Made by a program: the position numbers and the translations under genes
From: Accumulibacter sp.
GTDB taxonomy: Bacteria; Pseudomonadota; Gammaproteobacteria; Burkholderiales; Rhodocyclaceae
Direction: 5' to 3'
Assembly: GCA_024235695.1 (NCBI GenBank)
Contig: JACKLX010000020.1
Location: 1-64,000 of the forward strand
Length of the DNA: 64,000 nt
Shown: positions 29,491 through 39,125 of the stretch, piece after piece
How the letters are laid out: each line of letters starts with the position of its first letter
Numbering within the stretch: position 1 is the stretch's first letter
Notes under the pieces: model-generated
Database searches by the model: none
Told to the model about the DNA's origin: nothing
Seen by the model: only the letters and a program-made list of their open reading frames with translations

Positions 29491-31685
29491 CGCTGGCCGC
29501 CCTTCCCGCCGGCAACGTCCCTGGCACAGCGGTCGACAATGATTCGCGCATCGACCACGGCATAGCCGTCATCAAGAGCGATTACCGGGTTAAGGTCCAG
29601 TTCCGCCAGTTGCGAATACGCCTGGACGATGGCCGAGACCTTCAACAACAGATCGATCAGCGCTGCCCGGTCGACCGCGGCTTCGCCACGCACCCCCCCG
29701 AGGATCTTGTGCGACTTGATCTGATCGAGCATCGACGAAGCGTCGTCGTACGACAGTGGTATGGCACGGAAGACGACGTCCTCGAGGATCTCGACGAAGA
29801 TGCCGCCGAGCCCGAACATCAGCACCGGCCCGAAGATCGGGTCGCGAACGACGCCGATGATCACCTCGGTACCCTTGCGCGCCATCGGCGTCACCAGCAC
29901 CCCCTCGATCGCCGCGTCGGGGTCGTAGCGGCGGGCGGCCGCGATGATTTCGTCGAACGCGACGCGCATGCGGCCTTCGCCGCGCAGGTCGAGCTTGACG
30001 CCGCCGGCATCCGACTTGTGCAGGATATCCCTGGACACCACCTTCATCGCCACCGGCTGGTCGCCGAAGTGCTCGGCGATCGCTGCCAGGTCGGCGGCAT
30101 CACCGGCCAGCCGCTCCTCCGGTACCGCGATGCCATGCGCACGCAGCAGGTTCTTGGCCTCGAACTCGAAAAGGTCGCGGCCCTCGGCTTGTGCCGCGGC
30201 AAGAGCGGCCTGCGCTTCGTGATTGGGCAGCGCCGCCGGCACGGCTTCCCGGCCGGCGCAGGCCGCCAGGTAGATGCCGCGTTCGCCCAGGGCCGAGAGC
30301 ACGCGTACCGCCTGTTCGATCGAACTGTAGACCGGCAGGCCGGCCTCGTGCAGTCGCCGCAAGGCCGGTGGGTTGACCGGTGCGTAGAGGCTGTAGACCA
30401 CCAGCGGCTTGTCGGTCTTGCGCGCCAGTTCGATCATCGACTCGGCGCCACGCATCTCGCCGCCCAGCAGGTCTTCAGCAAAGCGGGTGTGATAGCCGCC
30501 GAACATGCCGACCAGGAAGATGCTGTCGACGCCGTCGTCTCCGGCGACGATTTCCAGGCAGTCGGCGAGCAGCGCCGGATTGGCATCGCTGCTGCCGGCA
30601 ACATCGACCGGATTGACCAGCGACGCTTGCGGGAAGAGGATTTCAGCCAGGCGCCGGCGCGTCGCTTCGCTCAACTCGGCGAGTTCGAGCCCGGCTTCGG
30701 CCAACCGGTCGGAGGCGATGGTCGCCTGGCCGCCGCCGTCGGCGACGACCGCAACGCGCTTGCCGCGCGCCTTCTGCAGCAGCGCCAGGCCCTCCGCAAC
30801 CGGCAGGATCTCGTCCGAATTCTGCACCACGCTGACGCCGACCTGGCGCAACAGATCGACGGTCATCGCGTAGCTGCCGGCCAGCGCGCCGGTGTGCGAA
30901 CTGGCCGCCTTCTGACCCGCCTCGGTCGAACCGGACTTGTATACCACCACCGGCTTGAGCGCCGTGATCTCGCGCGCCGCATCGAGGAAACGGCGTCCGT
31001 CACGAAAGCCTTCGACGTAGAGCGTGGCAACGCGCGTGTGCGGATCTTCACCGAGGTAGCGCAGGTAGTCGTTGAAACCGATGTCGGCCTGATTGCCCGG
31101 TCCGGCATAGGTGCTGAAACCGACGTGACCGTTGCGCTCGGCTTCGAGCACCAGCGACAGCAGCATGTTGCCCGATTGCGAAATGAGACCGATGTCGCCC
31201 GCCTTGATGTTGCTCAGCGCCAGCAGGTTGACCTTCTTGTGCAGGTTGAACATCCCGGAGGTATTCGGCCCGATGACGCGCACGCCACCCTGGCGCGCCG
31301 CAGCCAGCATCTCCTGCTCCAGCCTGATGCCCTCCGGGCGACCCGTTTCGCGGAAGCCGCTGGCCAGAACCACGGCCCCCTTGACGCCTTTCTTGCCGCA
31401 TTCGAGCAGCAAGGCTGGCACCGAGGAAGCCGGCGTGCAGATCAACGCCAGATCGGCAGTAGCCGGAATGTCGGCCAGCGACGGATACGCCTTGACGCCG
31501 AGAACCCTGTCGACCCGGGGGTTGATCGGGTAGATCTTGCCTGCGTAGCCATCCTTGATCAGTCCTACCATGGCCTTGTAGCCGCGCTTGGTAGGGTCGG
31601 CCGAGGCGCCGACGATGGCGATCGAATCGGGAGAGAGAAAGTCATGCAGCGGGCTGCGCTGCCTTGCCGGGGCAAGGGTATTCAT
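29487..31685 (-). CDS. ADP-forming acyl-CoA synthetase, fused alpha-beta type
   Basis: 732 residues. The N-terminal CoA-binding domain begins SPDSIAIVGASADPTKRGY, with GLISQSGNMLLSL near 190. The phosphohistidine-loop region KAASSHTGALAGSY lies near 280. The C-terminal ATP-grasp domain begins LLRAHGIAVPEERL near 520 and carries VAMKVVSRDILHKSDAGGVKLDL. It interconverts a carboxylic acid, CoA and ATP with acyl-CoA, ADP and phosphate. The GNAT domain seen in Pat/PatZ proteins is absent. The ATG at 31685 is one base after the neighbouring hydratase stop. Probably activates the substrate imported by the TRAP system. Confidence 0.88.
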   Translation of the reverse strand: MNTLAPARQRSPLHDFLSPDSIAIVGASADPTKRGYKAMVGLIKDGYAGKIYPINPRVDRVLGVKAYPSLADIPATADLALICTPASSVPALLLECGKKGVKGAVVLASGFRETGRPEGIRLEQEMLAAARQGGVRVIGPNTSGMFNLHKKVNLLALSNIKAGDIGLISQSGNMLLSLVLEAERNGHVGFSTYAGPGNQADIGFNDYLRYLGEDPHTRVATLYVEGFRDGRRFLDAAREITALKPVVVYKSGSTEAGQKAASSHTGALAGSYAMTVDLLRQVGVSVVQNSDEILPVAEGLALLQKARGKRVAVVADGGGQATIASDRLAEAGLELAELSEATRRRLAEILFPQASLVNPVDVAGSSDANPALLADCLEIVAGDDGVDSIFLVGMFGGYHTRFAEDLLGGEMRGAESMIELARKTDKPLVVYSLYAPVNPPALRRLHEAGLPVYSSIEQAVRVLSALGERGIYLAACAGREAVPAALPNHEAQAALAAAQAEGRDLFEFEAKNLLRAHGIAVPEERLAGDAADLAAIAEHFGDQPVAMKVVSRDILHKSDAGGVKLDLRGEGRMRVAFDEIIAAARRYDPDAAIEGVLVTPMARKGTEVIIGVVRDPIFGPVLMFGLGGIFVEILEDVVFRAIPLSYDDASSMLDQIKSHKILGGVRGEAAVDRAALIDLLLKVSAIVQAYSQLAELDLNPVIALDDGYAVVDARIIVDRCARDVAGGKGGQR

Positions 31686-31686
31686 G

Positions 31687-32469
31687 TCAGCAACCCTTGA
31701 ACACGGGCGGGCGTTTTTCGGCGAAGGCATCGATGCCTTCCTGCCAGTCCTGCGTCGTACCGACGAAGGTCATCCCTTCGAGTTCGGCGGTCAGCGCGGC
31801 GTCGAGCGTTCGTTCAGCGGCCATGTTCAGCTGTTCCTTGGCAAGCTGCATCGACAAGGGCGCCTTGCTGGCAATCCTGCTGGCGAACTCACGCGCCGCG
31901 TCGAGGAATCCCTGGTCCGGCAACACGCGATTGGCAAGTCCGATGCGCACCGCCTCGTCGCCCTTGATCCGTTCGCCGAGGAACACCAGCTCGCGTGCCT
32001 TGGCCAGCCCCACCAGGCGCGGCAGCAGATAGGTGACGCCCCCACCGAGGAAGGTGCCGATGCCCACCTCGGGCAGGCCGATCTGCGCGCTCTCGGCCAT
32101 CAGGATGAAGTCGGAAGCAATCGCCATTTCGGCACCGGCGCCCAGCGCGAAGCCATTGACCGCGGCGATCACCGGCTTCGACAGCAACAGCAGCCGCTTG
32201 CAGACGATCTGCTCGCCGCGCAGATACTGGCGACGGTCGAAGGCCGTGCGCCCCGCCTTGTGCGCCTTGAGATCGGCACCAACGCAGAACGCCCGACCCT
32301 CGCCGGTCAACAACACGACGCGCACATCAGCATCCGCCTCGGCCACACCGAGGGCAGCATTGAGTTCGTCGTAGAGCTGCTGGGTGACCGCGTTGAGCCG
32401 CTCCGGTCTGTTCAGTCGAATCTCGGCGATCCCGTCAGCGGATCGATAGATGATCGTTTCGGTCAGCAC
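31687..32469 (-). CDS. Enoyl-CoA hydratase/isomerase family protein (second copy)
   Basis: About 260 residues of crotonase fold: LNRPERLNAVTQQLYDEL near 18, GEGRAFCVGADLKAHKAG near 61-78, VIAAVNGFALGAGAEMAIASDFILMA near 100-125 and QIGLPEVGIGTFLGGGVTYLLPRLVG near 130-155. Glu in PEVGIG fits the first catalytic glutamate. The GTG at 32469 has GGAGG ten bases upstream; a second GTG two codons earlier (32475) sits too close to that site. Only distantly related to the other hydratase in this block, so it is not a recent duplication. Confidence 0.87.
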   Translation of the reverse strand: MLTETIIYRSADGIAEIRLNRPERLNAVTQQLYDELNAALGVAEADADVRVVLLTGEGRAFCVGADLKAHKAGRTAFDRRQYLRGEQIVCKRLLLLSKPVIAAVNGFALGAGAEMAIASDFILMAESAQIGLPEVGIGTFLGGGVTYLLPRLVGLAKARELVFLGERIKGDEAVRIGLANRVLPDQGFLDAAREFASRIASKAPLSMQLAKEQLNMAAERTLDAALTAELEGMTFVGTTQDWQEGIDAFAEKRPPVFKGC

Positions 32470-32548
32470 AGACACGACTCCTCCGGCTTCAGCAGGCAAA
32501 AAAACGAAAGGGCGCGACTCGACAACCGGGGAGGCGCGCCGAATGGTC

Positions 32549-35314
32549 TCAAGCGGGCAGTTCCTGAATCGACGACGGTGACGCCTCGAGTGCCGCGAGC
32601 GCCGACTCGGTAAAGATGCGCAAGCCGAGTTCGGGCCGGTAGCCATGGATTTCCTTGACGTCCAGCGCACGCATGAAGGTGATGATTTCCTGACTGATCA
32701 CCTGGCCCGGGACGAGAATCGGAAAACCGGGCGGATACGGAATGACGAAGGTGGTAGATACCAGCTGGCGGCCGGCGGCAATGGCTTTCTCGATGGCATT
32801 GCCCTCGATCGGCACGTAATCGCACTTGCTTTCGTCGTAGGCCAGAAAATACGCCGATCGAATGTCTCCCTCTGGCGTCCCCTCGCCCGAGCTCAGGCGA
32901 AACGAATCGTGGAAACAACTGAAGTCCGGCAAGGGCGGCAAGTCCTCGCGCAAAGCCTTGACCCTGCGGTCGAATATCTTGCGCTCGACGTTGCTGGCGT
33001 AGTCGAGGCGCTCGTCGAGGTCGCGCGCGATGTTGACCAGCACTTCGATCAGGTAGGCCACCGACGAGCGCGTGGTGCCGATGTTGGTCATGAAGAGCAC
33101 CGTATTGCGCGAGGTCTTGTTGATCTGAATGCCGTGCCTGTCCATCAGGATGGCATTCTTGAAGGTGTCGCCATCCCAGCCCGAACCCGATACCGACAGC
33201 GTGATTCGGGTCGCGTCGAGGACGAATTCATCTTCCGTCCAGGCGCTCATGATGTCGCTCCAGCCGTGTTCCGGATCCCAGTAGCTCTTGATCCCCGACT
33301 TGCGATACTCGGCCGGAATCATCTCGGCAACGGTCAGGACGTGAAAATACTTGCTGATCTGCGGGTGGGTATTGATCACCTTGCGCAGTGACATCGCCTG
33401 TTCGACCTGACGCTGGATCAGCTCGAAGCCCTCGAGTTCAACCTGCCGTCTGCCGATGTCGAGCGAGGCGATGATCTGGTAGTTCGGCGAGGTCGAGGTG
33501 TGCGTCATGTAGGCCTCGTGAAACGCCTGTTCGACCTCGTCCTTGAAGTCCTGATCGTGCACATGGATCATCGAGCCCTGGCGCAGCGAGGTCAGCGTCT
33601 TGTGCGTGGACTGGGTGGCATAGGCCCGCACGCGCACCTTGTCGGGATCCGGCATCAGCCGGGTCTTGAGCAGCGTTTCATCGTCGGCGTCGGCCATTTT
33701 CGCCTGGTACTTGGCGTAGGCGGCGCGGTACTCGTCGGAACGATAGCGCTCGCGCAGCTGGGCAGCGCAGTGCATCGCCGTCCGCCGCCGGTAGGCAGGG
33801 CCAAAGCGGGCGAAAGCGAACCACGCCTCGTCCCACAGGAAAACCAGGTCGTGTTTGATCGCCAGACACTCCTCCATCACCCGCTCGACGTTGTAGACGA
33901 TACCGTCGAAGGTACAGTTGGTCAGCAGCAGCATGCGCACGCGGTCGAGCTTGCCCGCCGCCTTCAACTCCAGCAGCCGGTGCTTGATCTCCCTGATCGG
34001 CACCGCGCCGTACATCGAAAAGTCGTTGAGCGGATAACTGTCGAGATAGACCACCTGCGCGCCCGCCAGGACCATGCCGTAGTGGTGGGACTTGTGGCAG
34101 TCACGGTCGATCAGCACGATGTCGCCCGGGCGGACGATCGCCTGCACGACGATCTTGTTGCAGGTGGACGTGCCGTTGGTGGCGAAGAAGGTCTGCTTCG
34201 CACCGAACGCACGCGCCGCCTTTTCCTGCGCTCTCTTGATCGGACCGTGCGGCTCCAGCAGGCTGTCGAGCCCGCCCGAGGTCGCCGACGTTTCGGCGAG
34301 AAAGATGTTCATGCCGTAGAAGTCACCCATGTCCTTGATCCAGTGGGAGCAGGTGATCGACTTGCCGCGGCTGATCGGCATGGCATGGAAAACGCCGGTC
34401 GGCTTGCGGGCGTATTCGGTCAGGGCGTTGAAGAACGGCGCCTCGAAGCGCTTGGCGACACCACGCAGGATGTTCAGGTGCAGGTCGAGATGGTCTTCCT
34501 GGTTGTAGAACACACGCTGGCAGTTGCCGAGCCTGGTACCGGCGATCTCCTCGACCGACTGATCGGTGAACAGGTACACGTCGAGCTCCGGACGAAGCTT
34601 GGCGATCGACCGGCACAACTCGGGACCGTACTCTTTCGGTTCAATGGCGTCGAGGGCCTCCTCGTCGAGCCGCGACAGGTAGCGGTGGAGAAGTTCCAGG
34701 GTCTGCTCCGACTCGCGCTTCAGACCGTTGCGAACCACCACCGCCTGCAGATTGTGGTTGAACATCACGGCGATCAAGGCATCGGTGAGGCTGGGTACGA
34801 ACACCAGTTCATAGACGAAGGGGTCTTCCGGACGCCGCATGGCGCCCAAAGTGCGGCGCAGATTCGCTTCCTGCATCGCCGACAGGCTATCTACGATCAG
34901 CACTTCAAAGTAGAGCAAGTCCTTGCCGCGATGCTCATTGGAGTCGTCGTCCGGACTGCCCTCGAACAACTCATCGACATCGTGGTGATGAGGATTCTGC
35001 CGATAGCTGTTGCTCAGCAGCGAGCGACAGATGTTGCGCACGGCGCCGGCAAGTACGTCAAAGCGACCCGTGACGACCAGTTCGCCGAGCCGGCCGAAGG
35101 TATCGTGACCCGGAAACGCCCAGTAAAGCTCGATCGGACGCAAGGCATCGAGCAATTCGACGACCTTGTTCTCGGCGTAGGTCCGCTTGCGTTCCGACTG
35201 ACTTTCAGCGAGTTGTTCGCTGGCGATTTTCAGAGCACTCCAGCGGTCGGTCCGCAGTTGCAGTGCGCTGTAGTATTCACCCAGGGATTTCTTGCTCTTG
35301 CTGTCCGCCTTCAT
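32549..35314 (-). CDS. Large Orn/Lys/Arg decarboxylase (fold-type I PLP enzyme)
   Basis: 921 residues, longer than classical inducible decarboxylases (about 715-755). The N-terminal ~300 residues are a receiver-like wing plus an extended region. The PLP domain shows FFATNGTSTCNKIVVQAI near 377-394, LIDRDCHKSHHYGMVLAGA near 401-419, LWDEAWFAFARF (D495) and the Schiff-base lysine K572 in QSTHKTLTSLRQGS. It should release a di- or polyamine from arginine, lysine or ornithine; which one cannot be read safely. The ATG overlaps the C45 gene stop (ATGA), so it is the last gene of the five-gene amine cluster. Confidence 0.88.
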   Translation of the reverse strand: MKADSKSKKSLGEYYSALQLRTDRWSALKIASEQLAESQSERKRTYAENKVVELLDALRPIELYWAFPGHDTFGRLGELVVTGRFDVLAGAVRNICRSLLSNSYRQNPHHHDVDELFEGSPDDDSNEHRGKDLLYFEVLIVDSLSAMQEANLRRTLGAMRRPEDPFVYELVFVPSLTDALIAVMFNHNLQAVVVRNGLKRESEQTLELLHRYLSRLDEEALDAIEPKEYGPELCRSIAKLRPELDVYLFTDQSVEEIAGTRLGNCQRVFYNQEDHLDLHLNILRGVAKRFEAPFFNALTEYARKPTGVFHAMPISRGKSITCSHWIKDMGDFYGMNIFLAETSATSGGLDSLLEPHGPIKRAQEKAARAFGAKQTFFATNGTSTCNKIVVQAIVRPGDIVLIDRDCHKSHHYGMVLAGAQVVYLDSYPLNDFSMYGAVPIREIKHRLLELKAAGKLDRVRMLLLTNCTFDGIVYNVERVMEECLAIKHDLVFLWDEAWFAFARFGPAYRRRTAMHCAAQLRERYRSDEYRAAYAKYQAKMADADDETLLKTRLMPDPDKVRVRAYATQSTHKTLTSLRQGSMIHVHDQDFKDEVEQAFHEAYMTHTSTSPNYQIIASLDIGRRQVELEGFELIQRQVEQAMSLRKVINTHPQISKYFHVLTVAEMIPAEYRKSGIKSYWDPEHGWSDIMSAWTEDEFVLDATRITLSVSGSGWDGDTFKNAILMDRHGIQINKTSRNTVLFMTNIGTTRSSVAYLIEVLVNIARDLDERLDYASNVERKIFDRRVKALREDLPPLPDFSCFHDSFRLSSGEGTPEGDIRSAYFLAYDESKCDYVPIEGNAIEKAIAAGRQLVSTTFVIPYPPGFPILVPGQVISQEIITFMRALDVKEIHGYRPELGLRIFTESALAALEASPSSIQELPA

Positions 35315-36357
35315 TTTCCTGTCTCCTCACGCAGATCAGTAGCGCGTGTAATGTGATGCGGCTGTGGCGAATTGCCAAACTGGATGAGCCGCTCGCCCAG
35401 TTCGAAATCGGCAAATGACTGCGACCAGGTGACCCCCGGCCAGAAGAAATCGGCGCGCCCTTCGGTTGGCCAGTAAGCAGCCGAATAGAGCGTTCCCAGA
35501 CCGCGCGCAAAGGCCGTCGAATAGATCGGCGGCCGCAGGAAGGAAGCAATCAGCGCCTCGCTGCTCAGCGTCGTGTCCTCGACCATCAGCATCAGCTGGC
35601 GGAGACGCTCGACCGTCGACGTGGCACGAGCGTGCTGATGCCACTCGACCTTCTGCTGGTGGTTGGTCGCTGCCGCCATGCGGCTGATCTCGCCGCTCTT
35701 GCCGGGGGCCAGATAGACCGTCGCGAAATCACCACCGCGGTCAACGACCGTCACGTTGTAACTCATGTGTACCGGGACGCGCGCCAGCGCCGCACTGGCC
35801 TCTTCGGTGCGCGTGCAGGTTTCGAGCACATAGCGCAGCACCAACGGCACCCCGAAGCCTTCGCCGACGTCCAGGCGACCGCCAAACGACAGGGAGACGG
35901 CGAGTCCGTCTTCATTGATGCCGTCGAGCAGGCCCCACACGCAGTCGCTGAGGCCGATCACCTGACGGCCATTCCACGCCGTCTTCAGAATCACGCCCTC
36001 GCACAACTGCGGCGGATAGTCGTAGTTGCGCACCAGCAGCGGCTGCTCGCCAAGCCAGACCAGCTGCGAACATGCCGTAACGTACGGCGGCGGGCAGAAC
36101 AGCGACAGAAAGCGCGCCTCCAGATCGCCACCGCCGGCAAGCTCGGCGAGTTTGTCGAAGGTTGGCAACAGTTCCGGCATGTGCTTGCGAAGCGCCCGCA
36201 GGCAGGGCAGATAGTAGGGGCGCGCCGCTTCGCCGCCCTGCAGGTACCAGCGGCGATACGACGGCCAGAACTCGCCGAACAGCTTTTGCCAGATCGCACC
36301 GGGCCGTGCTTCCTCCAACGCGCGGAACAGCAGCGACTGGCTCTGAATCAGCGGCAT
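35311..36357 (-). CDS. C45-family (penicillin acyltransferase-like) Ntn hydrolase/acyltransferase
   Basis: 348 residues. The likely self-cleaving nucleophile is Cys96 (VTACSQLVW), followed by LLVRNYDYPP (111-114 NYDY), which matches the RNxDx motif of acyl-CoA:6-aminopenicillanate acyltransferase-like proteins. Further landmarks are LSDCVWGLLDGINEDGLAVSLSFGG and ATNHQQ. These enzymes make or break amide bonds, often on amino acids or small peptides. The ATG at 36357 is chosen; the open frame extends 19 codons further into the preceding ATP-grasp gene. Translation is coupled to the decarboxylase downstream. Confidence 0.8.
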   Translation of the reverse strand: MPLIQSQSLLFRALEEARPGAIWQKLFGEFWPSYRRWYLQGGEAARPYYLPCLRALRKHMPELLPTFDKLAELAGGGDLEARFLSLFCPPPYVTACSQLVWLGEQPLLVRNYDYPPQLCEGVILKTAWNGRQVIGLSDCVWGLLDGINEDGLAVSLSFGGRLDVGEGFGVPLVLRYVLETCTRTEEASAALARVPVHMSYNVTVVDRGGDFATVYLAPGKSGEISRMAAATNHQQKVEWHQHARATSTVERLRQLMLMVEDTTLSSEALIASFLRPPIYSTAFARGLGTLYSAAYWPTEGRADFFWPGVTWSQSFADFELGERLIQFGNSPQPHHITRATDLREETGK

Positions 36358-36373
36358 GTGGCCCGACCGGCGT

Positions 36374-37843
36374 TCAGAGGATCTTGAACGCCCCGGCTGA
36401 CGGCGCCGGTTCATGGACGGCGGTATCCAGCGGGCGACCCCGGTAGAAGCTCTGAATGCCGCTGATCCAGTTCAACGCCCGCTGATTGAGCTTGAACTCC
36501 TCGGTCATCGAGCGGCCGCGGGTGATCAGGATACCCAGATCGGCACCTTCGTAGCGGTAATCACCGGGCCCGGTGATCCGCAGCCAGAGCGCCTCGTGCT
36601 CGCCCTCGACGGCAAGACGGTGATAGTCGAAGCGGTGATAGGTCACGTTGCCAGCGTCGTCCATCCGGTAAATCCCCGACTCCGGCGCGTGCTCGACGAT
36701 GTCCACCGCCTCGTCGGTGTATTTCATCACCAGCTGGCTCCAGCTGTCGATGTACTTGGGGTTCTTCCAGCGCTCGTTCATCGCCGCCACGTTGAGATCG
36801 AACTCGGCGCCGCTGAACTCCAGCAGATGGAAGAAGAACAGCGGCGCGTCGGCATAGGCAAAAGCGGCATGGTTGGTCATCGGGCTGGCGCCGCAGACGC
36901 GCGGATTGAGTTCGCCGAGATAGACCTCTTCGGTATCCTGATCGATCAGGAAGTCGAGGTCGAAATAGCCGCGGTAGCCTTCCTTGAGCAACTGGTTACC
37001 GAAGGCGTAGGCCGAGTCTCGTGCCTTGATCCGTGCTTTTTCCGGAAACGCCCCCGGGAAAACCTCGTTGCCGCACCAGCCGCCCTTGTAGGGGGTCAGT
37101 TCCCTGGCGCCGACGATCTCGGTCAGCAGCGGCCCGACGACCGTGCCACAACGGGTCACGCAGGCTTCGAGGGTCCCGCCGCGACAGTTGATCCGCTTCA
37201 TCACCTTGACTTCGGGATCCTTGACGATCTCGTCGGCGTACTTCTTCCATTCCTCTTCGTTGGAGATGAAGAAGGTGGTGTGACCCGAGTCGCCAAAAGC
37301 AGACTGAATCACCAGATCACTACCCAGGCCATGCTCCTTCGTCAGCTCGAGCAGTTGCTGGTAGCTTTCGACCTTGGCCAGCACGTTCGGCACCGACGGC
37401 ACACCGGCCTTGTTGCCGATGCGCACCGTTTCCATCTTGTTGTCGCAGCGCTGCCGCAGCGACGCCGGCGGAAACCACAGCTCGATACCCAACTCCTTGC
37501 ACAATTCCTCGGTCTTCTCGTCGAACATCAGGAACACGGCGACCGGGTCGCCACCGCGCCGCTTGATGTAGTCGATCACCTCCTTGTTCTGCAACAGGTA
37601 GTTGTTGATGTCCTCGATGCCCTCGAACTCGGGGTGTGCCTGTTCGGCGGGGACAAAGACGTTCGGATGGCGGCCGTCGTAACAGTCGATGTAGTTGATG
37701 TGCTTGAAGTGCGGCACGCGGTCATCCATGCCCGCCAGGTTGAAGTTGGTGGCACTGATGAAGTAGATCGGACGCTCGTTGCGATGGAAGAACAGGCGCA
37801 AATCCGACATGCTGGTGATTACGGACGTCTCTGGCTGAGTCAT
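36374..37843 (-). CDS. ATP-grasp carboxylate-amine ligase (often labelled biotin carboxylase-like)
   Basis: 489 residues from the ATG at 37843, which has a strong AGGAGA site. ATP-grasp landmarks: CDNKMETVRIGNKAGVPSVP (133-152), the SAFGDSGHTTFF glycine loop (181-192), and metal-binding Glu311 and Asn313 in GELNPRVCGASP. No biotinyl or carboxylase partner is nearby, so amide ligation of an amino acid or amine is more likely than carboxylation. The frame continues upstream for at least 50 codons through a hydrophobic helix (VALATAVAAVLAVGVLAA) and an EKN/PEKN-rich linker; a start at 37996 would give a membrane-anchored form. Confidence 0.8.
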   Translation of the reverse strand: MTQPETSVITSMSDLRLFFHRNERPIYFISATNFNLAGMDDRVPHFKHINYIDCYDGRHPNVFVPAEQAHPEFEGIEDINNYLLQNKEVIDYIKRRGGDPVAVFLMFDEKTEELCKELGIELWFPPASLRQRCDNKMETVRIGNKAGVPSVPNVLAKVESYQQLLELTKEHGLGSDLVIQSAFGDSGHTTFFISNEEEWKKYADEIVKDPEVKVMKRINCRGGTLEACVTRCGTVVGPLLTEIVGARELTPYKGGWCGNEVFPGAFPEKARIKARDSAYAFGNQLLKEGYRGYFDLDFLIDQDTEEVYLGELNPRVCGASPMTNHAAFAYADAPLFFFHLLEFSGAEFDLNVAAMNERWKNPKYIDSWSQLVMKYTDEAVDIVEHAPESGIYRMDDAGNVTYHRFDYHRLAVEGEHEALWLRITGPGDYRYEGADLGILITRGRSMTEEFKLNQRALNWISGIQSFYRGRPLDTAVHEPAPSAGAFKIL

Positions 37844-38045
37844 CTCTTGTCTCCTCTGGGGCTGGGTGTTTTTTTCGGGCGGGGCGTTTTTCTCGGGCTG
37901 GGAATTTTTCTCGGACGACGTCTGGTTGCGGCTTCGCCGCGCCGCCAGAACCCCGACGGCGAGAACGGCGGCAACGGCCGTGGCAAGCGCCACCATGAAG
38001 TTCAACTGCTGCTCTCGGGTTGACCGGGTGGCCGACGGCTCAAGC

Positions 38046-39026
38046 TCACGGATGGTACGGTGCAGCAATCTCCACCGGCGACGCCGTGGCGCCGATGTCG
38101 GCAACGCGGACGATGGCGCCGTCCGGGCCGGCGATGGCGCCTGCCGGCAGCCCCACCGGGTCGGAACGTGAGCCGCGCGTCGGCTTGATCAGTGGCCCCA
38201 GACTGTTCAGGTAGTCCTCTTCCTTGCCGAGGTGCTTCTGGTAGACGGGAAACTCGATCGGCCGGTCACGGAAGCTCTTGAGCGTCTGGCCCAGGCCACG
38301 GATGCCGACCTCGCGCTCGCGACGCACGCGCGACAGATCGATTTCGACCGGAATGATCTCTTCACCGCCGCCCGCCTGGTGGACGACGTAACCCGAAGGT
38401 CCAACGACGATCGACTGGCCGGTGCCGCAGTCGCCAACCCCGTTGACGTCGAAGAAGTAGCACTGGTTGATGGTCGCGCTGGCACGGGCGATCGGCAGCT
38501 CGACATCGCGGTCGATGGTGTCGGTCATGGTCGGATGGAGAATGCACTCGGCACCCATCGACACCAGCGTGCGGGTGGTTTCCGGGAACCACATGTCGTA
38601 GCAGATCGAGACCCCGAAGCGTCCGATATTCGGCACGTCGAAGACGCAGAATTCGGTACCCGGCTTGATTCCCATCTCGTACGGCAGGAAGGGAAACATC
38701 TTGCGGTAGCGGGTGACCACCTTGCCGTTCGGACCGATCACCGGAGTGGTGTTGAAAACGTTGTCGCCGATGCGTTCGAACATCGATCCGGGCAGCAGCC
38801 AGAGGCCGTGCTTGGCGGCCATCTGGCAGAAGATCTGCTCGGCGGGGCCAGCCGTGGGTTGAGCGTGGTACGGCTGCGGCCCGTAGGGTGCCAGCTCGCT
38901 GAAAACCACCATCTGGACCCAGGGAAAACGAGCCATGACGACGTCCAGCTTGTGTCCCATCGCGGTGATGTTCTCATGCTCCATCGAGATGTTCATCTGG
39001 ATGCCAGCGATTGAAAAAGGAATCAT
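38046..39026 (-). CDS. Nitrilase-superfamily carbon-nitrogen hydrolase
   Basis: 326 residues with the Glu-Lys-Cys triad: Glu44 in VFSELAPYG, Lys109 in YRKMFPF and Cys142 in SICYDMWFPE. The fold matches amidases such as N-carbamoylputrescine amidase, omega-amidase and aliphatic amidases; the exact substrate is unclear. A C-terminal extension beyond the catalytic domain (about residues 275-326) is Gly/Ala rich. GGAG precedes the ATG. It sits between the aminotransferase and the ATP-grasp ligase genes, suggesting it hydrolyses the amide product made or processed by them. Confidence 0.87.
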   Translation of the reverse strand: MIPFSIAGIQMNISMEHENITAMGHKLDVVMARFPWVQMVVFSELAPYGPQPYHAQPTAGPAEQIFCQMAAKHGLWLLPGSMFERIGDNVFNTTPVIGPNGKVVTRYRKMFPFLPYEMGIKPGTEFCVFDVPNIGRFGVSICYDMWFPETTRTLVSMGAECILHPTMTDTIDRDVELPIARASATINQCYFFDVNGVGDCGTGQSIVVGPSGYVVHQAGGGEEIIPVEIDLSRVRREREVGIRGLGQTLKSFRDRPIEFPVYQKHLGKEEDYLNSLGPLIKPTRGSRSDPVGLPAGAIAGPDGAIVRVADIGATASPVEIAAPYHP

Positions 39027-39125
39027 GAAGTACTTTCTCCTGCCGCTTCTTGTGAGCGTACGTCAGGTGTTGGGGTGGCGGTCAGCGGCGGCGCCGTGCC
39101 GCCGCTCGGGTCACGAACGACGGCG

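Noticed and set aside
33500-35356. 618-codon plus-strand frame opposite the decarboxylase (and similar frames opposite prsT, the acyl-CoA synthetase, cheB/cheR and the FAD reductase)
   Set aside because: Shadow frames; no recognisable domain or ribosome-binding site, and the opposite strand holds the conserved protein.
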